Positions 1 to 12,747 are shown, numbered from the stretch's first letter. The stretch: 64,000 nucleotides of DNA from Gracilaria gracilis (GCA_030374805.1 JARGSG010000014.1:1020496-1084495); one strand, 5' to 3'. The notes: a model not told the origin generated them from the sequence alone. Numbers and translations: made by a program.

Positions 1-415
1 CTGTAAAAAAAAGCGGGAAGGCCTAGTCCTGGATGGCTAACCTTTTCCATTCCCTATTAAAAGACGTCCGAGAAACCTCATTAGTGGTAGTATACCATGG
101 TTAAATGCATCATCTGTGTTCTTGAGCCACATCCCCTCTTGTCCCACTACTCCGTTCCCGAAGGATCAAACGAGGGATATTTTCTTACAATGATTCAAAA
201 TCATACACTGACCGTTATTGTTTGCATACCTTGATTTGTACTTCGGCACACAAAAGCGGACAAAAGATTGAATCGGGCCTCGATCAGTGTCTTCACTGAA
301 CTTGTACTGGATGACCAAAAGCAAACAGATAGCTTGCAATTGCTCTTAATGCTTTCCACTCTACGTATCGTCGGTGTAATCCATTGCTCTCATACGCCGA
401 GCAATCCCTTCTCTT
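1..415. other. No supported gene
   Basis: I see no long open frame with recognisable protein features on either strand and no repeat shared with the rest of the window. It may hold the 3' flank of the minus-strand cryptochrome tail that ends near 418. Confidence 0.4.
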
Positions 416-2317
416 TCAAGAAGAATAGTCGGACCCCGACGTCGGGATCCCTCTAAGGACTGGGTCACAGGTGTAGATGGCCCTGTCACACATTGTTATG
501 CAGAACGAGGAGTGTGATTGCGACAACCAACTTGGTAGGGGGTGGAAATTAAGTTGTAGTCTGAGTGCATAACAGGATGAGCCATATGGGGAAGCACGGG
601 AGTTGGAACAGTGAGTGGCCTGAATTCCTTGTGTGGAGCCGTACTTGGATACCAAGTGAAGGGGGAACCTGACGGGTGGTGAGGGTTGGCACCAACAGGG
701 TTCATGCTAACAGATCCCTGTGTGTTCTAATTATGAATAGAACCCGGGTGGTGGACCACGGCTTGCACTGGGAGATGGCCACTTGCATGAGTAAATGGAA
801 TCATCATTTGAGCTGCATGACTTTGCTGAAACTGAGCTCCCACAAGGGTGAGAGGGATGAAATTCGGGTGAACATAGTAGCGGGCACTGTTCTAGATGGA
901 TGAAAAGTAGCATTGCCCATGCCATTACTGTGATGAATGTTTGGGCGCAGATTTAGGTATGAATTAGGATGTGGTTGAGTAGAAACTTGTGGATTAGGAG
1001 AAACCACTAGAATAGCTTTCGATGGATTATTACCGTCATCACGAACGCGGCTAGGCAGCTGGTATCGAGACCCATTAGAAGCACTGGCATTTGGTACCGT
1101 TTTATTTGTTAGTTACTGGGCTTCCTTTGCCCTAATCTTAGCCATAGCAACGGAGCCATGGGTGCGTAGATGTTCGGTGTGCTCAGTAGCGCGTTCGTTT
1201 TACCCAATGAGGCAGGGAAGCGCTTCAGACTTCCCCCAACAATCTGTTCCCCATTGCCGCTGATTCTAGGAGGGGGAGGAGGAATACGGTTTAGCCTATG
1301 TGCACCACGAGACAAGTCAGTGTTGTGGGGCATCTGGGCATCGCGTTGTATGGCTGCTACCTGTGCAAATTTAGGTACACCGCTCATCGCAGACATCATT
1401 TCCGCAGCCACATATTTCTTGTTGCGAGGGTTCGAAAGGCACATCTGCCGTTGCTGCGGAGAGGATAGGTTTGGAGACAATAGAGACTTCACAGACAATC
1501 GATCATCAGGAAGACTTGGTGTAGCGGTAACGGACGCATATGGGTCGGAAGTACGAGGAGTAGTTGACGGACGCATCGGTTGATTTGATGGAGAGCGAGG
1601 GCGTTTCATGCGTGACGAAGTCTTTATCTCCGCCGTTCGTTGATCGCCCATGGCGTCAGCAACTTTTCTTCTCGATGTGGTTTGGTGCAACTGTGATGCT
1701 CGCATCTGTGACCTCGAACGGGTACGGGTTTCCAAATGAGGTTCTCCCTTCATGTCATATAAGGGTTTGGGTCTTGTAGAAATGGGCAAGTCTTTCGATG
1801 ATTGACTTTCACATCCGCGCAATTGATCCGCTCCTTGACTTCTTTCGAGGGAGAATGTAATGCGGGGACGTTTCGACGGAATCTCGTTCAACGCCGTATC
1901 CGATTCTTCCCGCCGTCGAATATTTGTTTCTTTCGTTTCGCAGTTTGCCATGAGCGAGGTTGTTACGGACGAAAGCTCCGACTCACTACTCGATCTTGGT
2001 AATTCATCACAGTCCTTCAATTCTAGGATGGTGACGCATGTTTTCTTTTTGTCGTCGCCATCGACAACATCGATTGGCCATGGTGATGTGTTGTCTTTCA
2101 GAACAGGATAATATCGTTTCTTCGCCACAAATATTCTCCTCATAACTTCCATTGCAGTTCTTGCTCGATATCTGGCTTGCGGTCCCGTAAAAACTCTCAT
2201 AGGATAAAAAAAACCCCTTTTCTCCCGAGGCAACTTGATTGAAAATCGGGCTCGGACAAATCTGGGTGTACTGTCGCAAAGGAGGAAGGAAAAGTTTGTA
2301 TGCAGCACGTTATTCAT
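416..2317 (-). pseudogene. C-terminal extension of cryptochrome-like gene, broken frames
   Basis: The largest open stretch (1109-2317, about 400 codons) starts across the stop that ends the flavin domain. Its first part contains FYPMRVFTGPQARYR followed by basic residues, which resembles the conserved end of the photolyase homology region (a YP motif, then an Ala-Arg-rich helix). After that it is low-complexity and rich in Ser, Arg, Pro and Thr with basic KRPR-like patches. Two further frames (1007-804 and about 870-496) continue with Asn-, Pro-, His- and Gln-rich sequence. I infer one disordered tail of roughly 600 residues, like the long tails that carry signalling in many plant-type and algal cryptochromes. 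Reaching it needs frame changes near 2310, 1105 and 870 and passing a TAG after SIHN near 731. It could instead be a separate downstream gene, but orientation and abutting frames favour one locus. Confidence 0.45.
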
Positions 2318-4058
2318 CAGAAGCAGCCCAAGGACTGAATACCAGATGATCGGGAAGGTGTGCCAATTCAGGAACGTATTTCCTTATGTACTGCGCAGCC
2401 CTTGACTGAGATCGAGTATGAGTGTGCAACGACAGCGCATTAACAAATGTCGAGAATGGAAAGGAGTCCGAATTGCACTCTGCTGTCCACTGCCACCCAA
2501 GTGAATTGCAAGCTTCATCCCCGTCAACAAGAGTACGGACCATATGAGCAGCTCCAACAGACCAGGGTAACAGCAGGTACTTGCGAAAGAAGGTAGCCGC
2601 TAGAAAGCGCATGCGGTTATGCAACCAACCATCCGGGATGAATTGACGCATTGCAGCGTCGACAATTGGATATCCGTGGGTTTGGCTTGCATGCTGCAGA
2701 TGGGTACCTGCTCAACATGTAATAACCAAACTCCCTAAGGCTCATGTTCTTGATGAACAGCCTTGCAGCATTGAGACCACCAAAGTCTTGCCGACCAGCA
2801 GCTGCGGAACCAGCATCAACCATAGACCAAAACAGAACACGAGGTGAGATTTCACCGCATCGAACATGCGAGCTAAGACGGGAGGTGGCTCGCCACCAAT
2901 TACCATACCATCTCTTCTGGCGGAGTCCAAAGCAAATAGAGAAAAGCGGTCGCTTCTCAAAAACCTTTCAAGGGTTCGCGTTGCGGCAACAGATCCAATT
3001 GATGACACTTGGCCAGAAGAATCATGACCGCTAATGCTGAGCCCATTGAGCAGTTCAAGATCGCCAACGCCTGGTAGGCCAGGCAAGGCGGAACTTTTCC
3101 CGCCAGGCAAGTCTTCCTTGGAGGAGAAAAGCAGGGATCGTACAACATGACACGGCAAAGAAATGACGTTGTTGGGATCGATTGGAGGCTTTGGGTGTGA
3201 CGGAGGACTCAATCTCATGTAATTGAGCCAAAAGCGAGCGTAGGATTGGAAGTCATCAAAGGTGCCGTAATCAGCCGAGGGAGGAAAGAGCGTCTCCGAA
3301 TCAAAGTCCTGAGCGATTACCTGCATCGTTTGCAAGCCAGACTTGACCGCCTCGTCAACCGGGTACGCTCGTGGTTTGTAACGCTGGTTCCAAAATACGC
3401 TGGTGGCACCTAGGGCGCGGGCGACAGACAGCACTTCAACAGCGGTGTCATCCGCACAACCAACCTTCCGCAACACCAACTTGATGGAAAGGTGTTGCAG
3501 CTGATTGAGAAGGACGAGCAGCGAATGATGGAGATACCAGCGCTGAACCCTACCGAGCGCAAAACTGCCGTTCGGAGAAAGTGGCCCCCAAGGCTGGCGC
3601 TCATGGTGGTCATTGTCGGAGGCGGGCGAAGTGGCTGTGTAAGAAGATTCGTGTGCATTCTGGCCCGAAGAGGATGCAGCGGATGGCGCCGAGGCACCTG
3701 AAAGAAAAGAAATATTGTCCGAAGGCTGGCAATGCTGAGTCAGGGTGGCAGATAAACGGCGCATGTACGAAACGGCGCCATCGGTCTCTGCGCCTTGTTC
3801 GAGCACGTACAGTGCGATGACGGGCGCGGCGGAAGCTATGGCGGGATCCAGAGTGGCGTGGTCGTGTACGCGGAGGTCATGCCCTCGATACCAGACGATG
3901 GCTGGGCCGGTGGCGTTGGGAGGGTTGTTGAGCGGCGGCAGGGTGTGAACGAGAGTTCAGGAGGTACTACTAAACTGCGAAGGCGCATTGGAAGGAGGTG
4001 AGCCGAGGACATCGCGCACCATGAGCTGAGAGGGGGAAAGAGATTCATCATGTTCCAT
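2310..4058 (-). pseudogene. Cryptochrome/photolyase-family photolyase homology region, frameshifted
   Basis: Reading down the minus strand, the N-terminal antenna-binding domain shows VWYRGHDLRVHDHATLDPA (about 3900-3840), then a Ser-rich insert, then WYLHHSLLVLLNQL and VFWNQRYKPRAYPVDEAVK. The FAD domain appears as TSRLSSHVRCGEISPRVLFW, LREFGYYMLSRYP, THGYPIVDAAMRQF, DGWLHNRMRF, LVDGDEACNSLGWQWTAE and YIRKYVPELAHLP, the usual order for blue-light receptors and DNA photolyases. The frame changes near 2893, just before TSRLS, and again near 2660-2690. At the second site about 35 residues that families normally have between YYMLSRYP and GYPIVDA are missing. The first Met may be 4056-4058 (MEHDESL), but a stop at about 3957 and a frame change separate it from the VWYRG exon, so an intron or lesion lies there. 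Photoreceptor versus repair enzyme cannot be decided; the long tail behind it favours cryptochrome. Confidence 0.85.
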
Positions 4059-4387
4059 GCTTGCATTACGCGAGGCGTAGGGGCGCGATGAAGGTGGCGC
4101 GCTGTACGTCGGAGAGGTGTGTGGGGGAGGCGAATCGCAAGCGAGAAGATGTGCATCTAGGCGGAAATGTGTGCGGCAGCGGCGGCGGCTTAAGTGACAA
4201 AAGAGAAACGAGACGCAATGGCGGGGTGGCCAAATAAAATGCCGCGTGTGCCTGGGATGTGATGTTGGCGTCAACCGGCGGCCAACAACGGCGTGAGCGC
4301 GTTTCGCATGGTGGTGATGCGCGCGATTTGGCACGATGCCGTTGGACGATTTGAAGATATTTCCGCCGCCAGAGCACCCGCCTCCCA

Positions 4388-4708
4388 ATGAGCGCTCCCA
4401 GTGGTTTTAACGGCGATGCGTACAGCATTCAGGCGGTGGAGGAGTTTTGCCGCCACCGCGTGAAGGTGGCCGTATGCGCCCGTTGGCTGTCGGCTGCGGG
4501 GGGCAAGTGCACGTCGCCTCCGCTGGTGATTGATTTGGCATCGCTCTCTGTACAACAGCATGCCGTCGCGAGGGCAAACCCTCCTGTGCCTAAAGTAGAT
4601 AAGCACTACCTACCCCTGCTTACGCGCTGTTACAACGCTCTGAGCGTGAAAAATCTGTTAGCTCCATATATATACGATCGGTGTGTCATATCTTATCTTT
4701 CACCGTGA
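4388..4708 (+). CDS. Unrecognised open frame, 106 codons
   Basis: An ATG-started frame divergent from the cryptochrome locus, beginning MSAPSGFNGDAYS. It has mixed composition with AVEEFCRHRVKVAVCARWL in the middle, but I recognise no domain, signal peptide or membrane segment. The 330 bp between its start and the cryptochrome start could hold a shared promoter. It may be a chance frame or the remnant of a longer gene. Confidence 0.2.
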   Translation: MSAPSGFNGDAYSIQAVEEFCRHRVKVAVCARWLSAAGGKCTSPPLVIDLASLSVQQHAVARANPPVPKVDKHYLPLLTRCYNALSVKNLLAPYIYDRCVISYLSP

Positions 4709-5230
4709 AATCTGGCGTGGTGCGTGATGTAGCTTTAGATAGGATGGACTGAGCTTTGGTTTTACGCCGCAGTGCGAAACGGATATCTTACGATAAAATG
4801 TATAGTTCTAAGACAAGCAGTCCATTTGCACTACACGTACTGGTCAGAAGCTCATTTACCCGGAATCGGATGAAGTGATAACTGTACTTGGCTACGTCGC
4901 CAACACTCGACAACATCATGTTGTTGATGATGATGATGACGATCACGAGGATGTACGTCAGATATGTAGAAGAGATGCCCTTCCCATGGCGGCTTGGATA
5001 ACGAGCAGAGCCAGCGAGTTAAAAATCTGCGTAAGGCACTCGGGCTTGCGTGTATAAAGTGCTTCAAATTCGATGGTGCTCGCCGTTTTGGACCAACGGC
5101 GGAGTATCGGCTGCTGACTTTTGTAGCTCAACGACTTTGACACACGCAACGTAGAGATACCTTACCAAAACCTTGTAATTGACAGCCAGGCGGCGCTCTG
5201 AGAGCGCCTCCCTCCCCCTCTCACCGCGCG
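4709..5230. other. No supported gene
   Basis: A GAT-type trinucleotide run lies at about 4921-4943. I see no convincing coding stretch on either strand. Confidence 0.4.
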
Positions 5231-5239
5231 ACACTCACC

Positions 5240-5580
5240 ATCAGTGGCGCGTGTGTACCACGTACGCGTCCACCCACTTCCGCGTACACCACGCGCACAC
5301 GGACAACACGCGTATGCGTACAACACCCGCAAACGGACAGCACGCGTCCACGTACAACACACGTACAAGGACAGCACGCGTACACCGACAGCACGTGTAC
5401 ACGGACAGCACGCGTAAGCGGCCGCCACGCTACCGAATGCCGAAATTAGGCGGGCGTTCGGTCGGCGGGCGCCGTAACGCCACGTATCGCGGCGCGTATG
5501 CAAGCGCGCGCCACGAAGACGTCACGTTGGAACGCAAGTCGGAACGCAAGTCGGAACGTACGTCGGAATGCAAGCGCATG
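5240..5580. repeat. Degenerate GC-rich short tandem repeats
   Basis: From about 5240 to 5425 the motif ACGGACAGCACGCGTAC and variants recur roughly every 15-21 bp. From about 5526 to 5570 a 12-bp unit GGAACGCAAGTC recurs three to four times with changes. Open frames through this stretch are repeat-driven (Thr-Arg-Gln-rich) and I do not regard them as genes. Confidence 0.55.
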
Positions 5581-5964
5581 CGCGACACGTATCTGCCAGA
5601 TGCATCTCGGGCGACACAATTCAAACTGGCGCCACCTGCTTGCTCGCGTTGGCGGCTGTAGGTGCCACGCGCAGCCGCGGCTGCATGGCTTTGCTTGTTG
5701 CTTGCTTCGTGTGGCTCTTGCTTCGCTGTGGCTCCTACCATTACATCATGTAGCGTACACCTCCACCGTCAGCGCGCTGGTGTTCACGCTGCCGCAATGC
5801 ACGCTGCGTGCTTGCTTTGCTTTTGTATTCCGAAAGTAGATAGCCTTCTTAACCCGCGTAGCACTTATCATGTGCGGCGCGATTTGCGAACCGTCGTTGA
5901 CGCAGCTTGATTTCTACCAAGGGTAGGATAGAGCACGACGAGCGAACTTCTGGCGTTCACCGTC

Positions 5965-8900
5965 ATGCCGCTCCTTCCGCTGCTGCTTTTCTTTTCGTTG
6001 CACCTCCTTACCGAGGCGCATTTCACCTACCCGCAACCCCCCAGCCACGCATCATTGCCACTCGTTGGCCGTCCACATTTTCCGCTTTCACGCCACATAA
6101 TCTTACAATCATCCTCAACCAGGCCGTGTTTCGCTCCCTTCATGTACTGCTTTCCAACCCTCCACGAACGATTCTCCCGGCCTCCACGTCAGCACCCTTG
6201 GCCGACAATGTCGCACTTGTCTTTCGTTTACCACCGCTGCCACCGTCGCAGCCCCGCTGGCAGCTGTGGCTGTTTCTCCACAACATCGATCTCATTCGTA
6301 CACATCCCATCAAACAATCTATCATACTCGTCGCACGTCCGGTCATACGCTCCGTTCATCCGCGCGTACTGCACCGTATTCAGACCTCGCTCGTACACCT
6401 AACAGGCAACGTTCCACCTAATCCACTCTTTTCATCGATAATCGCCGTGTGCCACCACGTCGAATCCTGCGAGTATCATCCACTGAGATCATTGTGCGGC
6501 TGCGCCCATCATTTGGGCCATCTTTACTCTCATTTTCCGCCCGTGCTATCGCTGCTACTGCATCACCTGCGTTTAAGGTCTTGGTACACCATGATCTTGT
6601 GCCACTGTCCGCTACTCCGTTACACGCCTCCTATCACTACGACCCCGCCCATTACGTTTTTTGGTCGCTGTGCACCAACTATACTCCCGTCGTTCACTTT
6701 CAAGCACGTACTCTGCACAATGCGCAGCTGCCCGTCTTCAACGTGTCTTACCGTACTTCCGCTATGATCCTGCCTCGTTCAGACGTTTGAAATCCTTTTC
6801 TTCGTCTACTGTCCTCTCGCTTCCAGACGAGTTATTTCCGAGGCAACAGGAGACAGACCATGTTGTCACCAATGTTACAACATTTTCCCATGCCCGCCGA
6901 ATCGGCGAAACCATTCTCTTCATCTCCCAAAGGAGAAGTGCTCAAGTTTTCGGCATTTCTGTGTTCCCACATGTTCATAAGAGGGTTCCGCTGCGTTGTA
7001 CGTCTGTCCTGCGAGCCTTACTCTCCTCCACTTACTGCCCCAACACTCAGAAAACCTCTGTTCAATTCATATGGCGGGTGAATAACACCATTGTAGAGCC
7101 TCTGCAAAACATATCCACCTCATTGCGCGCCATATCGCCCCCAGTCACCACTGGATTCGGGAATAATCTTGTAATTCCAGTCAAAGGCCGCCTCGTAGAC
7201 ATAGTGCAAGCAGCCTTGCAGCATACAGTGACTAGAAAAGCCATCGTACCTGTGGCTGCAACAGGAGTCACTAAAAATGATTCTGGATGAGATTGAATCG
7301 GTATGCACATCACAGCTGTTTTCGCCGTGGTTAGCAACCGATAGTTCTCAGACATCCACTTTTGAGATTTCCACTGTCGAAGTGGAAGCTGGTACAAACG
7401 CATCGCCCGAGGTGCATCAGCAGCTACCCCACTCGCACCGTTTTGCAATAACAACGCCAAGTTATTCAGTGCATCCACATGATTCTACGCGTGGAGTACA
7501 CTGTGCTCGTATGGAACGAGGCTTCAGTTTTTCAACGGCTCAATCTCACATTGAATGTTGCTACAAAACAGGACAGGCTTTCGTTTCCATCTGATGCAGC
7601 GCTTCGGTCGGCGTCAAAGACTCTACAAAATCCGGTTGGGAACGAACAGCCCAGCTTCGAGTCCATCATTGTATATTGGAACCAAGCAGTATCGGGAGTG
7701 TTGGATTTCAAGCTCTTCCGCCAGGGGAAGGAAACCGAAATTCTCTCCAACGCAACAGATGGTCTGGTAATTTCGTACGATGGATAATGGACAAAGAAGA
7801 CACCTTTCGGACGGTTCTTAGCTGTCTCTGCATCTTCACTTACGGCTGGGCGATATGCTCTGCATGGAGCAGTAAACGAAACAGCAGGTCTGGGTATGGG
7901 AACAACCTGGCGGTTTAACGTGCAGTAATGTCTCACGCTTGTTGTTGATCTTCCGACTACGAATGGAACGACGAATAAAACCGTTTTACATGCGGCTGCA
8001 TACTCTTTACCATCTTCCGAGAATCTGTAAGCGTTCATCCTTCGCCCAGAGAAGTCGTTGACCACGGGAGAGGATGCCGTACTTGCCGAAGGCAGAGAGA
8101 AGGGAACTTTCGAACTTTTTTCATGCCTCAATGGCTGCACGGGTAGGCCTGCGGTGTACTTCACTGTGTCTCGCGCCGGACAATACAAAAACTGTTGCGG
8201 AGATGTATGACCCAAGCGAATCGTACCTCCTGGTTTCTCAAACGTCCAACTCCACCATAACTGTGACAGATAGCGGTGAACACGATGTACAAACACTGGA
8301 CAAAAGTGCTGTTGAGATCCTAAACGCCACGCTTCTACATCGAGATGATTCAGGATTCGTGGATTCTCTATTGGCAATTCAAAGTGCTAATATTTATTTA
8401 GACATGCCCGCTGTTGATCTGGTAACGACATCACTGAAGCGGGTAACTCTAGTGTCTGGGCCCACTGTCAATGCGCTACAGTTCACACAATACGTGAGGG
8501 TATGTGCAAGTCTGTTGAGTTTGGAGGCATTGGACACAAGAAATGTTGGTAGCACACTGGGTATCATAGATATGGCTGTGACACAGAGTGTGTCGTCTGG
8601 TTCTCCAGGATTCCATCTTCGACAGGCTCTAAGAGGCTTCTACGGCGTCGCCACTAGAACAGTGTACGATATAGCTCAACGACGTGTTTGCTCTAGTGGT
8701 GAAGGCAGTGAGGAAGTGAACGACATAGCTGAGAGAACTGGGAAGTCGACAGCACGTTCCATTTCGCTGTTGCTCTCCGCGGGGCGGACATCTGTGGTTG
8801 TGGAAAGTGAAAGAGTCGATATTAGCGGTATGGTAAGCGTAAGCCAAGGTCACGAGCACGATAGCGTGGAGGCGTTTGATGACTACCAAATCGGCGTGAG

Positions 8901-9820
8901 CTGCTTCCCAGGTCAAATTAAACGACTGACACTGGAGCCGGCAACGGTACAAGCGTGCGCGCAGGATTCAGACTTGAAAATACGAGAGGAAGACGGGAGC
9001 GTTCATGCGCTTTCGTCGATTGAACAACACAACGTCCTGGAGATGCGATTCGAAGCAGGCACGTTGGACGGACCGCAGATTGAAAGAGTGTGTTTCAGCA
9101 GGTGGAACAGCGAGGAACAACCAGTGTGATGCTGATACGCCATAGAGATTTTGGAGGCTTTCGTACGTTTGTGTCCGTGTACGCGACGCCAAATGGTTCA
9201 AAGACGTTCTCGCTACTCGAAATTCAGCGGTTGAGCTGCAGTTACGGCGGAACGGTCAGCAAGGAATTCGAATATGACTCAGTGTCAGCTAGGGGGCAAG
9301 GCGGTGAGAAGATAGCGGCAAACGAATTCGAATTTGACGCGCAATGAAACAGAGTGAGCGCCTTGGTGGAGGGTGGAGTGCCTGTTCGACTGCGATTGCA
9401 AGTGAACGGAACAAGACTATCGAGGTGCATCCGATTGAGGGGAAGCACGATCAACGGGAAAAACAGAGCGTCACCGCTGGCGATCTAGCTGCCGTTAGTG
9501 GGAAAAGTCGGTTCCGGGATGGTGTTGATCGTGGTGCTTCTGTGGCGATTCGGATGGCTGCATACACACTGACCGTTTGCCGGAGGCGAGTGGACTGGAA
9601 CATGGGCGAAGCGGAGCATGAAGCTGAGGCAGCTGAAAACGGGATGCCGAGCAGGAGTTTGGACGGGACAGTAGACGGGAACACGGGGATGCCAATTCAG
9701 TTCCGGGTACGCGGGGAAACGGGATCGAATATATCTCTGCAAGATGAACTGCAGTCGTACGGCTCATCGCTGCTCACTGCGACTGCATCGCACATGACGG
9801 GCATCAGTGCCAAGCGGTAG
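5965..9820 (+). pseudogene. Decayed gene for a large secreted/surface protein, PKD/REJ-like
   Basis: A frame at 5965 starts MPLLPLLLFFSLHLLTEA, a good signal peptide. Downstream, alternating plus-strand frames give peptides typical of extracellular beta-sandwich repeats: VQFIWRVNNTIVEPLQN (about 7060), IIVYWNQAVSGVLDFKLF (about 7660) and RFLAVSASSLTAGRYAL (about 7812). These resemble PKD/REJ domains, where an f.W.v core is followed by a 'sLtaG.Y.l' strand. The longest intact piece is 8074-9129 (351 codons), with several potential N-glycosylation sites and no hydrophobic segment. Frame changes occur at about 6400, 6660, 7290, 7480, 7790, 8074 and 9130, so the locus is broken or has many small introns. 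I see no PLAT, GPS or channel domain. The REJ assignment is an inference from weak patterns. Confidence 0.35.
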
Positions 9821-10533
9821 ATAGGGAGGCGGCCAAAGCGGCTGTGACGTGTATGTGTGCCATTTTATACATCCAATGGGCGCGTGGCGTGGCGCTACAC
9901 GCGCGCCATCCGTAAGGCCCGATCACGTTATTGTGTTCGGCGCAAGTGAACGGAATGAGCATTGTAGCTGAGCACGTGCACGCGGCTGTCGACGGCCGAC
10001 GAAGGGAGCTTGGTCATGGTATACCTTAGTATAATTGACGGCGCTTCCGATATTGCGGTGATAGTGATGGTGTAGATGAGGGTGCAGATGAGGCTGAAGA
10101 CGCCGCTCTACGCCAAGTTGATGCAGCTCAGCAAATCAAAGCGCTCACCACCTGCAGCCAGATATGCAGCTAACCGCCGCGTATGAGTAGGCGTGCGTAG
10201 AGATGGGGTAACGGCTTGGCTTGCCTGTGATATATTTTCATGCGGCCATGATTGGGCGGGCTTGAGATGACGGTTGCGTGGACGTGTTTCTATGAAATGA
10301 GTCGCATCTTGCTGTGGATGGAAACCGTATGGTGTACGATCTCTTGTGTTCGCAGAGTGTGTGATGCAAGTATACTCAAGAAATAACATCCATTCTTACC
10401 CGAACTGGGATAGATTGACGCTGACAATCCCGGCGAGACTATTGGTAACCGCGCTCTAGAGTGTAGAGAGCAAAACGAGTGGAATAATGGATAGATTTTT
10501 TGGTGCAATGTACTTAAGAGTGGATAGGAAACA
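9821..10533. other. No supported gene
   Basis: I see no recognisable coding or repeat feature. The stretch separates the decayed surface-protein locus from the weakly coding segment near 10.6 kb. Confidence 0.4.
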
Positions 10534-10629
10534 TTGGGGGTGGGTCTTTCACGTCTGTTTTGTTACTTTTTGTGTGAGCAAGTAGCAAAGTCAGTTGATA
10601 TAAACGCGTTCCAGACTGGACATGTCCGT

Positions 10630-10824
10630 TTACAGGCTTTCCTTTGCGTCAAAAATGCGCTGGCTATCATGATCCAGGTTCGCCAAGAACGTGTAGTACA
10701 ACCGCCTCTGTTGTTGACGATAAAGATCGCGGTACAGCGAAAGCTGGTGACGAAAGTGACCAAGGTCATCAATCGCTTTGCACACATTGACTTCGTTGGG
10801 CACGAGGCGCACAAAATTTACAGG
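10630..10824 (-). pseudogene. Unidentified coding-like fragment
   Basis: One minus-strand frame without an ATG reads PVNFVRLVPNEVNVCKAIDD and then a helix-rich stretch with YRDLYRQQQRRLYY before a stop. Composition looks like a real globular or helical protein and unlike the surrounding sequence, but I recognise no family. It may be one exon or a relic. An opposite-strand frame (10534-10923) covers the same bases and looks like its shadow. Confidence 0.2.
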
Positions 10825-10892
10825 TCAGCCTTGGCAATGACACCGGGGTCCAGGTCCCAAAGCTACCCTTGTCGGTGCAGTTGTAGCCCAAG

Positions 10893-12747
10893 TTATGTGC
10901 TGCGGCCACACGTCACGATGTGATTTCTTGTGTAGTATAATGTGGGCGGAATTTGGTGCGGTAACGTGGCCACGCGTAGCACATCAGCGCGCGCTACACG
11001 TAACGCGTACCAAAGGTACTCTATCCATACAAAGAAAAAATACAGTAGCCAACATAGCGGGCGCACTCGCTGCGTTGTGCACTGATGCAATAACAAAGCT
11101 GCCGTGCACGTCCGTCGTGAAGCTGATGGTTTGCCGTTCGCCCCGTGTTCGTCTGGCGCGCGAGCCACATTCCCCCCGCCGCTCCCCAATTTCCCTGTCT
11201 CAGTTGTCCTTCTTTCCCTCCATCCCATCACTTCCGCCTTCCCCGACCGTACCCCGCGTCTCTCACCACAAGCGCCACAGGTGCCACCACCATGACGTCC
11301 CCTCCCCGCCCGCCACATCCGGTCGGCGCTCGTTGCTCCTTCGCGCCCGCGCTTCATGGCGGTCCTTTCCGACTCAGTACACTAGTTGCGCGTGCACCAC
11401 CGCATCTGGAATGCGTTTGTTCGGTCGTCTTGCTGCGCACGCCTCAACAGGCTCAAACGCTGTAGAAGCTACTCCGCAGTATTTTAATCGTGCCCTTCTC
11501 TTCTTGCGGTTGAACTTTGTCTCGCACGGAGTCTAGTGCCCAGGTAAACCTGTTGTGGGCCCATCATTGTATGCATTTCTCACACTTCAAATTTGTGCAG
11601 TTCTAAGACAGGTTCGCCTATACAGCCACAGCTACCTTCGACTGGCTCTGCGCCCTTCGCCCTCATTGCCTCATACTTGCGCCGACAAAATATTGATCCG
11701 CCGCCGCGGCGGAGTGAAAGCACGTTTCTAAACCATCTCTAACATGGCACTCGCTTGGAAATAATAAACCGATCACGTGGTTTTGGATAACGTGCCGAAC
11801 AAACAGAAGGCTCTTGCAAACGATCGGTTCGAATATGCCTTTTAAATCGAACGTTTTGAGCGCACCGCCGAGCTTACTGCCTCGTTATGTCCATCATAAT
11901 TCGCTTGGAGACTTCTGAAATTATATGCGTGTCTATTGTGAAACGAGTGCTGTCTTCATGACAGCTTAAAATAAGAGCTGTTCCTGTGAGAGGATCACAA
12001 GCCCTGGTGCTTTTGAGTGCTACTCCCCTTGCCTCTGCCGTATTGAACTCACCGCGAAACGCTATGGACGTGCTGTACAGCAATGCATAATTCTGGGCAA
12101 TGGTTTTCGTGTCCCCATTTCTTCGAATCAGATTTTGAGCGGGCTAGTTTTCGCGTCCCCCTATCCCCCAGTCGGATTTGGAGCTGGTTATTTTTTCCGC
12201 TCCCGTTTCACAGCATACAAAGTTTCTGAGAGCAGCATAGTGGCAACAATCGCCAAAAATGGCCACAAAAGCAAGCCGTTCTCACCGACTCGCATAGCCC
12301 TCCCGCCCCCGAAAACTTCCAAGGACTACGTAACCCCATTCAAACGCTGGGATAACGCTAATATCATGGTGAGCACACATTGCGCTGGGGTTATGCTCAA
12401 TACTCGCAAAAGCTCTTTATCCCAACTGCTGAAATGCACAGTATCCTCAATATCAGCAGACACAAACTTTCCTGAGAATCTTGATGATGCATACGGATTG
12501 TGTTGTTTACAGAGTACAATACCCGTCCCAACTTTGCTCCCTACATGGTTTGTATAGTGGGTGGAATTCTTGATTTTATGAAGACAGAACAACAAGTGAA
12601 AGGAACAAGATCAAGCTTTAATTTTCAAAGTTTACCAAGACTACTAGTTCATTCGGTACGTTTATGTGCCCAACAGAATGCAACATGCGTTATAGAAGGT
12701 TTCTTGGGCTCCACTACAATCATATACGAATCATGAAGCAAGCAATA
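10893..12747. other. No supported gene; Pro/Ser-rich open stretch
   Basis: A plus-strand frame at 10895-11536 is Pro/Ser/Arg-rich and follows C-rich base composition, so I do not call it a gene. Frames at 12135-12557 (+) and 12326-12595 (-) overlap antisense and carry no recognisable domain. The left end of the Tnp2-type transposon should lie near the end of this stretch, but I could not find a terminal inverted repeat by eye. Confidence 0.35.

Noticed and set aside
7532-8377. 281-codon minus-strand frame as a gene
   Set aside because: It is antisense to the better-supported plus-strand surface-protein remnant and shows no domain.
10895-11536. 213-codon plus-strand frame as a gene
   Set aside because: Pro/Ser/Arg-rich composition follows the C-rich bases; overlapping long frames on both strands and no domain.
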